Below, in pieces: positions 1 to 6,647 of a DNA stretch of 6,647 bases; within the stretch, counting starts at the first letter, position 1; every line of letters starts with the position of its first letter. Origin of the DNA: JALHRI01 sp044351685 (GTDB taxonomy: Bacteria > Pseudomonadota > Alphaproteobacteria > Rickettsiales > UBA3002); the NCBI GenBank assembly GCA_044351685.1, contig JBILFK010000089.1:1-6647 (forward strand), written 5' to 3'. The notes under the pieces are model-generated. The model was not told where the DNA came from. It was given only the letters and a program-made list of their open reading frames with translations, and did no database searches. The translations under genes were made by a program, and so were the position numbers.

Positions 1-1
1 T

Positions 2-964
2 AACTACAATAAAGGGCACCGCCTGACCGAGCAAATTAAGTCGCTTCGCAAGCAAATTGCGCGCGAGCTTGGCTTTGTGATGCCACCAGTGCGCATCCAA
101 GATAATATGCAACTTCCCGCTAATACCTACGTGATTAAAGTAAAAGAGGTGGAATCCGCGCGCGGCGATATTCGCCCCGATATGTTAATGGTAATGGACC
201 CTGCAGGCGGCACTATCAGCCTGCCCGGTGAAGAAACCATCGAACCTGCATTTGGTTTGCCCGCCATGTGGGTGACTGAAAATTACCGCGAAGAAGCGCT
301 GTTTCGTAACTATACCGTAGTAGACCCACCCACGGTTATTACCACGCACATCACCGAAGTTATTAAAGATAACATGGCCGAATTGCTTTCGTATGCAGAA
401 ACACAAAAACTGCTCGATGATTTAAGCAAGGAAGAGCAAAAACTGATTTCAGAAACCATTCCTGGGCAAATCTCGGTTTCGGGGGTTCAGCGTATTTTGC
501 AAAACCTGCTTTCCGAAACGATTTCAGTGCGCGATTTACCGACCATTATGGAAGCCGTGGCCGAAGCTTCGCGCATTACCCAAAACATGATGCTGATTAC
601 CGAGCATGTGCGCATGCGTCTTGCCCGCCAAATCAGCCACAGCCACACGAATGATGAAGGCTATATTAGTATTTTGGCGATGTCACCGGCATGGGAACAA
701 AGTTTCATTGAATCACTGAGTGGCGAAGGCGAAGAAAAAATACTTTCCATGCCCCCTAGCCGCATTCAGGAATTTATTGCGGCAGTGCGCCAAAAATACG
801 ACCAACTTGCTATGCAGGGGGAATCGCCAGTGCTGCTTACTAGCCCAATGATTCGCCCCTATGTGCGTTCGATTATCGATCGTTTCCGACCGAAAACTGT
901 GGTGATGTCGCAAAACGAAATTCACGCACGCGCGCGAATTAAAACCGTAGGGCAACTGCAATGA
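2..964 (+). CDS. flhA: Flagellar biosynthesis protein FlhA, C-terminal part (5' end cut by window edge)
   Basis: FlhA is the large export-gate subunit of the flagellar type III secretion apparatus; its cytoplasmic C-terminal domain docks chaperone-substrate complexes. The open frame runs from the first complete codon (position 2) to TGA at 962-964, giving 320 residues, roughly the last 45% of a usual ~690-700 residue FlhA. The N-terminal membrane segments lie outside the window. Recognisable FlhA blocks are LGFVMPPVRIQDNMQLP (visible residues ~22-38), LPGEETIEPAFGLPAMWV, VITTHITEVIKDNMAELLSY, and the stretch from GQISVSGVQRILQNLLSE through VRDLPTIMEAVAEA. A GTG at 77 falls inside the conserved block and is not the real start. 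The stop overlaps the flhF start by 4 bases (ATGA), suggesting translational coupling. The wording of the conserved blocks resembles alphaproteobacterial FlhA. The family call is near certain. Confidence 0.97.
   Translation, partial: NYNKGHRLTEQIKSLRKQIARELGFVMPPVRIQDNMQLPANTYVIKVKEVESARGDIRPDMLMVMDPAGGTISLPGEETIEPAFGLPAMWVTENYREEALFRNYTVVDPPTVITTHITEVIKDNMAELLSYAETQKLLDDLSKEEQKLISETIPGQISVSGVQRILQNLLSETISVRDLPTIMEAVAEASRITQNMMLITEHVRMRLARQISHSHTNDEGYISILAMSPAWEQSFIESLSGEGEEKILSMPPSRIQEFIAAVRQKYDQLAMQGESPVLLTSPMIRPYVRSIIDRFRPKTVVMSQNEIHARARIKTVGQLQ
949..952 (+). promoter_or_regulatory. Ribosome binding site of flhF
   Basis: AGGG lies 8 bases before the ATG at 961, inside the end of flhA. It favours the ATG at 961 over the second in-frame ATG at 967, for which the spacing would be 14 bases. 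Confidence 0.55.
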
Positions 965-2034
965 GAATGAAACATATCCATGCCCGCGATATGCAGGAAG
1001 CCATGAAAATGGCGCGCGTTCAGCTTGGTGAAGATGCGGTTTTATTGCATTCCGAAAAAACCGATGCCGGTATTACCGTTGCCTTCGCGATTGAAGAAAT
1101 GGAAATGGAAGAAGCCTTAGCAGCTGCGCTACACGGTGATACGGATCATACGCATCATGCGCCTCCTCCTTGGCTTACCCCCTCTCCTTCTGCTGCCCGC
1201 CCTGAGACTTCGCCTGCTTCTGCACCGTTTGAAACGGATCATCCTGCGCTCGATTTATTGGCCGAGGTGATTGCATTTCACGCGCTGCCTATTTCATTTA
1301 CGAACGGCCTGATTGCAGCCATTAAACAAACCAAAATTCCGCTTACCCCACCACTCGATGCGGCCGAAACAGTGCTGGCAAAAGCACTGCAGGTGATGCT
1401 GAAATTTAAACCTCTCACCATCCCGGCAAAACCTTACCCGCGTGCATTAATGCTGGTGGGGCCTTATGGCGCTGGCAAAACCACATTGATCGCAAAACTT
1501 GCCACTGAATTAACACTGAAAAAACACCCGGTCATGATTATTAGCACCGATACCGAGCGCATGGGCGGCATTGCCCCGCTGCAAAGCATTTCCGATATTT
1601 TGAAATGCGATGTTCTGGTGGCTGAAAATCGTACCCAGTTACGCAATCTTATTAAATCACAGCTTGGCAAACATACCCTGCTGATCGATAGCGCAGGCGT
1701 AAACATTTATCGTTTTCACGAGTTAAAAGCACTAGGCGAATTTGCCAGCCTTGCCGATGTGGAACCAATTCTCGCCTGCCCCGCTGGCATGGACCCTAAA
1801 GAATCCGAAGAAATGGCCAGTGTGTTTTCATTTCTGGATATTGAGCGTGTTATTTTCACGCGCATGGATGCGGTACGCCATTTTTCAAGCGTGTTCCATG
1901 CCATACACCACAGTAATTATGCACTTGCGCAAGCCTCTGTCAGCGCTAGCCCTGCCGAAGCGCTATTACCCTGCAGCCCCGAATTATTGGCACGTTTAAT
2001 GCTCACCCATAGCCGCGAAAAAATGGCTCACTAA
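961..2034 (+). CDS. flhF: Flagellar biosynthesis GTPase FlhF (SRP-type)
   Basis: FlhF is a signal-recognition-particle family GTPase that goes to the cell pole and recruits early flagellar components, fixing flagellar position. At 357 residues it has three parts. An N-terminal basic region (residues 1-50) carries the usual FlhF opening (MKHIHARDMQEAMKMARVQLGEDAVLL). A Pro/Ala/His-rich linker spans about 58-95. An NG GTPase core follows from about 98. GTPase motifs seen are the P-loop GPYGAGKTT (167-175), DTERMGG (197-203, in place of the usual DTxRxGA), DSAG (243-246, G3) and TRMD (300-303, in place of TKxD, G4). Lys-to-Arg in G4 is, as I recall, seen in other alphaproteobacterial FlhF proteins, so activity is not obviously lost. 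It overlaps flhA by 4 bases and is followed 10 bases later by flhG, its regulator. Start at ATG 961 is supported by AGGG at 949-952; ATG 967 is an alternative that changes only two residues. Confidence 0.95.
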   Translation: MRMKHIHARDMQEAMKMARVQLGEDAVLLHSEKTDAGITVAFAIEEMEMEEALAAALHGDTDHTHHAPPPWLTPSPSAARPETSPASAPFETDHPALDLLAEVIAFHALPISFTNGLIAAIKQTKIPLTPPLDAAETVLAKALQVMLKFKPLTIPAKPYPRALMLVGPYGAGKTTLIAKLATELTLKKHPVMIISTDTERMGGIAPLQSISDILKCDVLVAENRTQLRNLIKSQLGKHTLLIDSAGVNIYRFHELKALGEFASLADVEPILACPAGMDPKESEEMASVFSFLDIERVIFTRMDAVRHFSSVFHAIHHSNYALAQASVSASPAEALLPCSPELLARLMLTHSREKMAH

Positions 2035-2037
2035 GGA
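2033..2037 (+). promoter_or_regulatory. Ribosome binding site of flhG
   Basis: AAGGA overlaps the TAA stop of flhF and lies 7 bases before the ATG at 2045. It is the clearest Shine-Dalgarno sequence in the window and makes translational coupling of flhF and flhG likely. Confidence 0.7.
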
Positions 2038-2044
2038 AAACACT

Positions 2045-2806
2045 ATGAACCTTCCGTTACGTGCAGAAAATATTATCGCCGTTGCTTCTGGCAAGGGTGG
2101 GGTTGGCAAAACATGGTTTTCCATTACGCTTGCGCATTTATTCGCCCGCGCCGGAAGGCGCACGCTGTTATTTGATGGCGATATTGGCCTCGCCAACGTT
2201 GATGTGCAATTAGGCCTAACCCCCGCACGTGATTTGGGGGCAGTGTTTGCAGGGCAATGCACACTGAAAGAAGCTATTACCCATTTTGAGCTTGGTAATT
2301 TTGACATTTTAGCAGGCCGTTCGGGCTCCACATCCATGGCTTCACTGGGAATTGATCGCATGTTACCCGTGGGCCAACAGCTGGTAGAGCTTTCTTCGCA
2401 ATATGATTTTGTGATTATCGATTTAGGCGCCGGCATTGAACAGCATGTGCAGTTTATGTCGTCGATTGCGCAGAAAGTGATTGTGGTGCTTACCGATGAA
2501 CCCACCTCGCTTACCGATGCCTATGCGTTCATTAAGCTGTGCCTTACCCGCGCCAATGCACCCGAGGTGCATATTGTGGTGAACCAAGCCGGATCACAAA
2601 AAGAAGGCGAAAAAACCTACAGCTCTTTAAGCCGCGCCTGCAGTAATTTTTTGAAAATCAACCCTTCGCTGCTTGGTATTATTCGCAAAGATAATAAGGT
2701 GCGCGATGCGATTCGCATGCAATCTTCGTTGCTTGAAAAAGCGCCGCACACCACCGCAGCCACCGATGCGGCAGCAATATCCGTTAAATTACTTAGAAAA
2801 GAGTAA
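2045..2806 (+). CDS. flhG: Flagellar number regulator FlhG (MinD/ParA-type ATPase; FleN/YlxH)
   Basis: FlhG is a membrane-cycling MinD-like ATPase that restrains flagellar number, acting largely through its partner FlhF. The 253-residue protein has a deviant Walker A SGKGGVGKT (15-23) followed by WFSITLA, the switch I/A' segment DGDIGLANVD (44-53), Walker B FVIIDLGAG (122-130) and DEPTSLTDAYA (151-161), a block characteristic of FlhG as opposed to cell-division MinD. The C-terminal KDNKVRDAIRMQ segment (215-226) is also FlhG-like. Only about 14 residues precede the P-loop, and no DQAxxLR motif (the N-terminal FlhF-stimulating motif of many FlhG proteins) is visible. The C-terminus ends with VKLLRKE, which is short for an amphipathic membrane-targeting helix. 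The start is supported by AAGGA 7 bases upstream. It lies 10 bases after flhF and 5 bases before the next gene, consistent with one operon. The alternative of cell-division MinD is made unlikely by context and the DEPTSLTDAYA block. Confidence 0.93.
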   Translation: MNLPLRAENIIAVASGKGGVGKTWFSITLAHLFARAGRRTLLFDGDIGLANVDVQLGLTPARDLGAVFAGQCTLKEAITHFELGNFDILAGRSGSTSMASLGIDRMLPVGQQLVELSSQYDFVIIDLGAGIEQHVQFMSSIAQKVIVVLTDEPTSLTDAYAFIKLCLTRANAPEVHIVVNQAGSQKEGEKTYSSLSRACSNFLKINPSLLGIIRKDNKVRDAIRMQSSLLEKAPHTTAATDAAAISVKLLRKE

Positions 2807-2811
2807 CGGGC

Positions 2812-4848
2812 ATGAGCGGGCAAATACCTCCTGTCAATCCCGCAGTCCTTATTCAGCCGATTTCAACATCGCCTACCACTCCCGATTCAGGCCAAATTCC
2901 CAACGCTTTTTCCAATTTGCCAACTGGTACATTGGTGGAGGGGTTTGTGGTAAACCGCACCCTTAATCAGCAACCTATTTTGCGCACATCACTGGGCGAT
3001 ATTTTGGTGCAAAGCGAGTTGTTCTTGAAAACGGGTAGCGAAGTGGTGCTACGTATTGACCCTTCGGCAGCAGGGCGTGCGCGCATTGTTACGGTCGATG
3101 GCGCAAATCCACAAGATTATGCGCAGCAACTCGCTTCCCGCACCATTACCAAAGATACCATTTTGCCTTCTTCGCTTACGGTGACGCAAACCGCATCGCC
3201 CACCGCGAATGCGCCCGCCGGGCAAGTGATTGCGCCATTGTTACGCGCTATCTTGTTACAATCGCCCGCCTCTGCCGCCCCCACGTCACAGGCCGCATCT
3301 GTGGCCACTGCTTCGCCACTGCCTGCACCAACACCGCATGCAGTGCAAAATTCGTATGTTTTGCCCGATGGCCGCACACTAACAATTGCACCGACTGTAA
3401 TCACCGAAGAATTGGCAAAAATCGCCAGCCAATCTTCGTTTGAAATTCGGGTGATCAGCTCCACTGTTTCACAAACATCCGCAACAGCACCATCGCCCGC
3501 TGCAAACAATGCAAATGCATTGGCCGCTAACCCTGAAAATGCAGAGGCGGCGGCTGCAAAAACACCAACAGCATCCAACGCAGCATTGCCATCATCACCT
3601 GCAGCAACAAATACCGCTACCCCGTCGAATAATGCTGCGCTCAGCAATAACGTAGAGGCCGCTATTACTGCTAAGCCTGCAGCAATAGGCGTGAACGCTT
3701 CGGCGACTCCGCCCTCAACATCTTCTACTATCGCAGCGCAGCCTACTGTCTCGCCCCCGCTTACGCCACCCACAACTGCACCGAATGCTGCCCCTGCGCC
3801 TGCAGCGCCCACGGCAACATCAGCAACGCCACAACCCTTGCCTCAAAACACGGGTTCGCAGGTTGCAGTGGCGCCACCATCTGTGCCTTCCACTGCGCCA
3901 CAAGCGCCGATTATCAGCCAATGGCACGTGCCTACAGCCTTACAAAACACCGCAAATCTTAGTAACGCCATTCCTGCAACAGTGATTGGCCACGAACAAG
4001 ATGGCGGCACAGTGCTACAAAGCCCGGTGGGGCAAATGAAGGTGTTTACCGCACAGCCATTGCCTAATGGCGCGCAATTATTATTTACGATCGATGCAAA
4101 ACCTATACCCGCCGCACCTTCCGCTATTTCATGGTTGCCTGCTGCATTCTCAGAAATTGTACCGTTACTGAGTGATTGGCAAAGCCTTGAAGATGCATTG
4201 GCCTCGGTTGCGCGAACACAGCCACAATTAGTACATGATGTGATGACCCGCGCCATTGCTCAGCCCGACAGTAAAATAACGGCAAGCATGTTATTCTTTT
4301 TAAGTGCGGTAAAAGGTGGCGATATTCGTCAGCTTCTTGGTCGAAATTTTATGGATATTCTGGAAAAAGATTCACCCGCGCTTGCCAAAAAACTCGTCAG
4401 CGAATTTGGGCAGTTGCATCAGGCCATGCGCGAGCCGGTATTGCAAAATTGGTCGATGTTTGTGCTGCCCATGCATTATGAACGCGAGTTTAATCAATTG
4501 CGCCTTTATGTTCGCCACGATGACGCCAACGACGATAAAAAATCTATCGCCACCGGCCAGCGCTTTGTGCTCGATATGACCCTTTCGCATTTGGGCGATA
4601 TGCAGCTTGATGGGTTTATTCGTAAGCTGGATACCAATAAACACTTCGATTTAGTGTTACGCACGGCCACGCCTTGGCCACCTGAATTACAGCAGCAAGT
4701 TCGCGGTATTTATGAAGCTGCCCTTGGCGCCACCGGCATGCGCGGCGCCATGCAAATACAGGTTGGCGCACAATTTTTTGCGCGCCCACTGCAAGAAGCC
4801 CACGAAAATACAATTAATAGCACACAACAAAGCGGTTTAATTGCCTGA
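2812..4848 (+). CDS. Ala/Pro-rich protein with FliK-like C-terminal domain (putative hook-length control or related flagellar protein)
   Basis: The protein has 678 residues. In order: a short Pro-rich start (1-35); a small beta-rich module (38-96: GTLVEGFVVN...LGDILVQ...GSEVVLRID); a helical and Ala/Pro-rich stretch, with a segment LPDGRTLTI at 184-192; a low-complexity Ala/Pro/Thr/Asn linker (~221-365); a second beta-rich module resembling the first (385-430: IPATVIG...VGQMKVF...GAQLLFTID); a helical segment (~445-540); and a C-terminal domain (~545-660) with RFVLDMTLSHLGDMQLDGFIR and FDLVLRTATPWPPELQQQV. The last region resembles the Flg_hook domain of FliK, the type III substrate-specificity switch and hook-length ruler. 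No signal peptide or membrane helix is visible. The gene starts 5 bases after flhG with a weak GAG 8 bases upstream (2801-2803), so it is probably co-transcribed. A flagellar role is inferred from position and this resemblance; a true FliK assignment is uncertain, since it could instead be a lineage-specific flagellar protein of unknown function. Confidence 0.6.
   Translation: MSGQIPPVNPAVLIQPISTSPTTPDSGQIPNAFSNLPTGTLVEGFVVNRTLNQQPILRTSLGDILVQSELFLKTGSEVVLRIDPSAAGRARIVTVDGANPQDYAQQLASRTITKDTILPSSLTVTQTASPTANAPAGQVIAPLLRAILLQSPASAAPTSQAASVATASPLPAPTPHAVQNSYVLPDGRTLTIAPTVITEELAKIASQSSFEIRVISSTVSQTSATAPSPAANNANALAANPENAEAAAAKTPTASNAALPSSPAATNTATPSNNAALSNNVEAAITAKPAAIGVNASATPPSTSSTIAAQPTVSPPLTPPTTAPNAAPAPAAPTATSATPQPLPQNTGSQVAVAPPSVPSTAPQAPIISQWHVPTALQNTANLSNAIPATVIGHEQDGGTVLQSPVGQMKVFTAQPLPNGAQLLFTIDAKPIPAAPSAISWLPAAFSEIVPLLSDWQSLEDALASVARTQPQLVHDVMTRAIAQPDSKITASMLFFLSAVKGGDIRQLLGRNFMDILEKDSPALAKKLVSEFGQLHQAMREPVLQNWSMFVLPMHYEREFNQLRLYVRHDDANDDKKSIATGQRFVLDMTLSHLGDMQLDGFIRKLDTNKHFDLVLRTATPWPPELQQQVRGIYEAALGATGMRGAMQIQVGAQFFARPLQEAHENTINSTQQSGLIA
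3472..3906 (+). other. Low-complexity Ala/Pro/Thr/Asn linker inside the FliK-like protein
   Basis: Residues about 221-365 are dominated by Ala, Pro, Thr, Ser and Asn, with almost no large hydrophobics and few charges, so the region is probably disordered. It separates the N-terminal beta module from the second one. Disordered, extendable linkers are known in FliK-type hook rulers and export substrates. The composition also keeps the opposite strand open over 3117-3812, but nothing suggests that antisense frame is a gene. Confidence 0.7.
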
Positions 4849-4858
4849 GAATACCGGC

Positions 4859-4887
4859 TTGCGAAGGCGTGTTATCTTGTGTATCTG
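4859..4887 (+). promoter_or_regulatory. Possible weak promoter for ispB
   Basis: TTGCGA (4859-4864) and TATCTG (4882-4887) are 17 bases apart, a possible sigma-70-type -35/-10 pair with 4/6 and 3/6 matches to consensus. Transcription would then begin near 4894, at the ATG of ispB, which would make the mRNA nearly leaderless. The match is poor and may be chance. It is recorded because ispB is functionally unrelated to the flagellar genes before it and no good ribosome binding site precedes its ATG. Confidence 0.2.
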
Positions 4888-4893
4888 GCTAAT

Positions 4894-5907
4894 ATGCTAC
4901 ATGCAGTTGCTACATCTAACGAACATACCACGGCAAGCCTTGATCATCTGAAATCGCTTGTCGCGAGTGATTTGGCAAAAACCAACGCGTTAATTCAGCA
5001 GAATGTTGAAAGCGAAATTCCGCTGATTGCGGCGCTTTCTAGCCATATTATTTCTGCGGGTGGCAAGCGCATTCGCCCAAGCCTCACCCTCGCTTCTGCA
5101 CTACTGTGCAATTATACTGGCGATAGGCATATTCGCCTTGCTGCCTGCGTCGAGTTCATTCACACCGCAACATTGTTGCACGATGACGTAGTGGATAGCT
5201 CCGAGCTTCGTCGTGGCGAAGCCACCGCCAATGCTGTTTGGGGTAATCAGGCCAGTGTGCTGGTGGGTGATTTTTTATTAAGCCGTGCGTTTCAATTAAT
5301 GGTGGCCGATGGCTCGCTGGAAGTGTTGCAGGTGCTTTCGGATGCCGCCGCTATCATTTCGATTGGTGAAGTGAAGCAACTTGCCATCAGCCATGATTTA
5401 TCGGTTAAAAAAGAAGATTATCTGGATGTCATTCATTCTAAAACCGCTGTGCTGTTTGCTTCTGCGTGTGAATTAGGCGCAATTGTTGCCGATGTTCCGC
5501 ATTACCGCGCACCATTGCGTGCCTTTGGTAATGGACTGGGTATGGCGTTTCAACTGATTGATGATGCGCTTGATTACAGCGGCAACAGCGATGCTCTTGG
5601 AAAATCAATCGGTGATGATTTTCGCGATGGCAAGGTTACGCTTCCGGTGATGTTTGCGTATCAGCATGGTGACGCTGAGGAACGCGCCTTTTGGCAGCGC
5701 TGCCTGGAAGGATTCGAAGCACTGGAGGCAAGTGACTTTGCGCATGCAAACACGCTCATTCGCAAACATAACGCGGTTGCCAGCGCGCTAAAAGAAGCAG
5801 AAAACTATGGTGCATTAGCCCGTAAAGCGGCTGAAAGCCTGCCCGATGGCGAAGCGAAAGAAGCGCTGCTAGACACGTTGGCATTTTGCTTGGCCAGGCA
5901 ATATTAG
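4894..5907 (+). CDS. ispB: Long-chain trans-polyprenyl diphosphate synthase (octaprenyl/decaprenyl type, IspB-like)
   Basis: This enzyme extends farnesyl diphosphate with isopentenyl diphosphate units to make the isoprenoid side chain of ubiquinone. From ATG 4894 it has 337 residues, normal for the family. Motifs in this numbering are GGKRIRP (56-62, substrate-binding Lys/Arg), the first Asp-rich motif DDVVD (97-101) within IHTATLLHDDVVD, GEVKQL (158-163), KTA (183-185), the second Asp-rich motif DDALD (223-227) and GKSIGDDFRDGKVTLP (236-251). The residue five before the first Asp is Ala, as in long-chain synthases; the exact product (C40 or C50) cannot be read from sequence. An in-frame GTG at 4879 would add five residues and has AAGG 11 bases upstream (4864-4867); homologues begin variably, so the start is uncertain. 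It follows the flagellar genes on the same strand after 45 bases, and converges with the TAXI receptor gene 13 bases beyond its stop. Confidence 0.94.
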   Translation: MLHAVATSNEHTTASLDHLKSLVASDLAKTNALIQQNVESEIPLIAALSSHIISAGGKRIRPSLTLASALLCNYTGDRHIRLAACVEFIHTATLLHDDVVDSSELRRGEATANAVWGNQASVLVGDFLLSRAFQLMVADGSLEVLQVLSDAAAIISIGEVKQLAISHDLSVKKEDYLDVIHSKTAVLFASACELGAIVADVPHYRAPLRAFGNGLGMAFQLIDDALDYSGNSDALGKSIGDDFRDGKVTLPVMFAYQHGDAEERAFWQRCLEGFEALEASDFAHANTLIRKHNAVASALKEAENYGALARKAAESLPDGEAKEALLDTLAFCLARQY

Positions 5908-5920
5908 GCCTAAGCGTTCG

Positions 5921-6646
5921 TTATTTCATTAGCCCGACTTCGCGGTAGTAACTCACAGCACCATCATGCAGTGGCGCAGTAAGGCCAGAAGAAAGCATGC
6001 GCTGTTTTTCAAGCGTTGCAAACACGAAGTGCAGTGTTTTGAAATCATCGAAATTTTCAAATACCGATTTTACCACCGCATATACGGTATCGTCGCTCAT
6101 TTTGGCATCGGTAACCAGCGTTGCTTTTACGCCAAACGTAGGGATATTTTGCGCATTGCCCTTATACATGCCGCCGGGAATAACGGTGCGTGCATAATAA
6201 GGATTTTTTGCAAGCAATGCATCAACGGAAGCATCATCCACCGCGATTAGTTTTGCCCCGCATTCATTGGTTAGTTTTTGTATCAAACCATTCGGGTGGC
6301 CTGCGGCAAACACTACCGCATCAAGCTTGCCTGCGCAAAATGCGGCACTTGCTTCATCGGGCTTCAGTTCTGCCATTTCTTTGAAGTTATTGCGGTGCCA
6401 GCCTTTGGTATCGATTAAATCTTGCATAATCGCGCGCATACCCGAGCCGGGGTTCCCAATATTTACGCGCTTACCTTTTAAATCATCAAAGGTTTTGATA
6501 TTGGCATCACCGCGCGCCGCAACGGTAAACATTTCGCTGTGCAGTGAAAACACCGAACGCAAATTTTTGTAGGGGGGACCTTCAGCAAAAAGGCCTTTGC
6601 CTTTAAAGGCGTTATATTGCCAATCGGACTGCACGATTGCGAAATT
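5921..6646 (-). CDS. TRAP transporter solute receptor, TAXI family (N-terminus cut by window edge)
   Basis: TAXI proteins are periplasmic substrate-binding receptors that deliver solutes such as dicarboxylates or amino acids to a TRAP membrane permease. The minus-strand frame is open from the right edge to TAA at 5921-5923, giving 241 visible residues; a typical TAXI receptor has about 320-330, so roughly 80-90 N-terminal residues including any signal peptide are missing. Family features seen are FAIVQSDWQYNAFKG at the visible start, TFDDLKGKRVNIGNPGSG with the conserved NPGSG at visible residues 65-69, AGKLDAVVFAAGHPN, an IPGGMYKGN segment, and a C-terminal GLTAPLHDGAVSYYREVGLMK. A GTG at 6634 lies within the conserved IVQSDWQY block and is not the true start. 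No permease gene is in the window. The ligand cannot be assigned. The gene converges on ispB with 13 bases between stops. Confidence 0.93.
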   Translation of the reverse strand, partial: NFAIVQSDWQYNAFKGKGLFAEGPPYKNLRSVFSLHSEMFTVAARGDANIKTFDDLKGKRVNIGNPGSGMRAIMQDLIDTKGWHRNNFKEMAELKPDEASAAFCAGKLDAVVFAAGHPNGLIQKLTNECGAKLIAVDDASVDALLAKNPYYARTVIPGGMYKGNAQNIPTFGVKATLVTDAKMSDDTVYAVVKSVFENFDDFKTLHFVFATLEKQRMLSSGLTAPLHDGAVSYYREVGLMK

Positions 6647-6647
6647 C

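Noticed and set aside
77..79. GTG at 77 as the start of a short separate gene.
   Set aside because: The frame is open to the window edge and residues before it (IARELGF) are the continuation of the conserved FlhA block, so this is an internal valine codon.
1996..2505. Open frame of 169 residues on the minus strand across the flhG start.
   Set aside because: It is antisense to the conserved FlhG P-loop and switch regions, and its translation (Ser/Cys/Pro-rich) shows no recognisable domain.
3117..3812. Long open frame (231 residues) on the minus strand, antisense to the FliK-like gene.
   Set aside because: It translates to an Ala/Gly/Val-rich sequence that is the mirror of the Ala/Pro/Thr-rich linker. 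Low-complexity GC-rich codons on one strand keep the other open, no domain is visible, and the plus-strand frame continues through with recognisable modules on both sides.
3472..3906. Tandem DNA repeat in the Ala/Pro-rich coding region.
   Set aside because: The repetition is only in amino-acid composition; I saw no regularly repeated nucleotide unit.
5888..5915. Possible bidirectional intrinsic terminator between ispB and the TAXI gene.
   Set aside because: The stem is only 4+4 pairs with a bulge and an 11-base loop, and no T-run follows on either strand, so it is not supported as a terminator.
5966..6572. Several plus-strand open frames opposite the TAXI receptor gene.
   Set aside because: They overlap each other and a clearly conserved minus-strand coding sequence; their translations show no family features.

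Overview
The window looks like chromosomal DNA of a flagellated alphaproteobacterium with moderate G+C. This rests on how closely the FlhA C-terminus, the FlhG sequence (a P-loop followed by WFSITLA) and the other proteins resemble what I recall of Rhodospirillales-type homologues. No database search was possible. The presence of flhF and flhG suggests a polar flagellum, because this GTPase/ATPase pair sets flagellar position and number.

Layout. Positions 2-4848 hold four tightly packed plus-strand genes that look like the 3' part of a flagellar operon: the C-terminal half of flhA (export gate, cut by the left edge), flhF (SRP-type GTPase), flhG (MinD-like ATPase), and a 678-residue Ala/Pro-rich protein whose C-terminus looks like the FliK hook-length-control domain. 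Junctions are an ATGA overlap, a 10-base gap with a good Shine-Dalgarno sequence, and a 5-base gap, so co-transcription and translational coupling are likely. After a 45-base gap comes ispB on the same strand (4894-5907), a long-chain polyprenyl diphosphate synthase that makes the ubiquinone side chain. Converging on it from the right is a TRAP transporter solute receptor of the TAXI family (minus strand, 5921 to the right edge, N-terminus missing). No intergenic gap exceeds 50 bases.

How the genes work together. FlhA is the export-gate subunit of the flagellar type III secretion apparatus. FlhF marks the pole for assembly and FlhG limits flagellar number through FlhF. The FliK-like protein may set hook length or be a related secreted or export-associated factor. 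IspB and the TAXI receptor belong to other processes (respiratory quinone, organic-acid or amino-acid uptake) and mark the end of the flagellar block.

No RNA genes, mobile elements, CRISPR arrays or clear intrinsic terminators were seen. The least ordinary item is the 678-residue protein: it has two similar small beta-rich modules, a ~145-residue low-complexity linker and a FliK-like C-terminus, and it sits where gamma-proteobacterial operons carry fliA.
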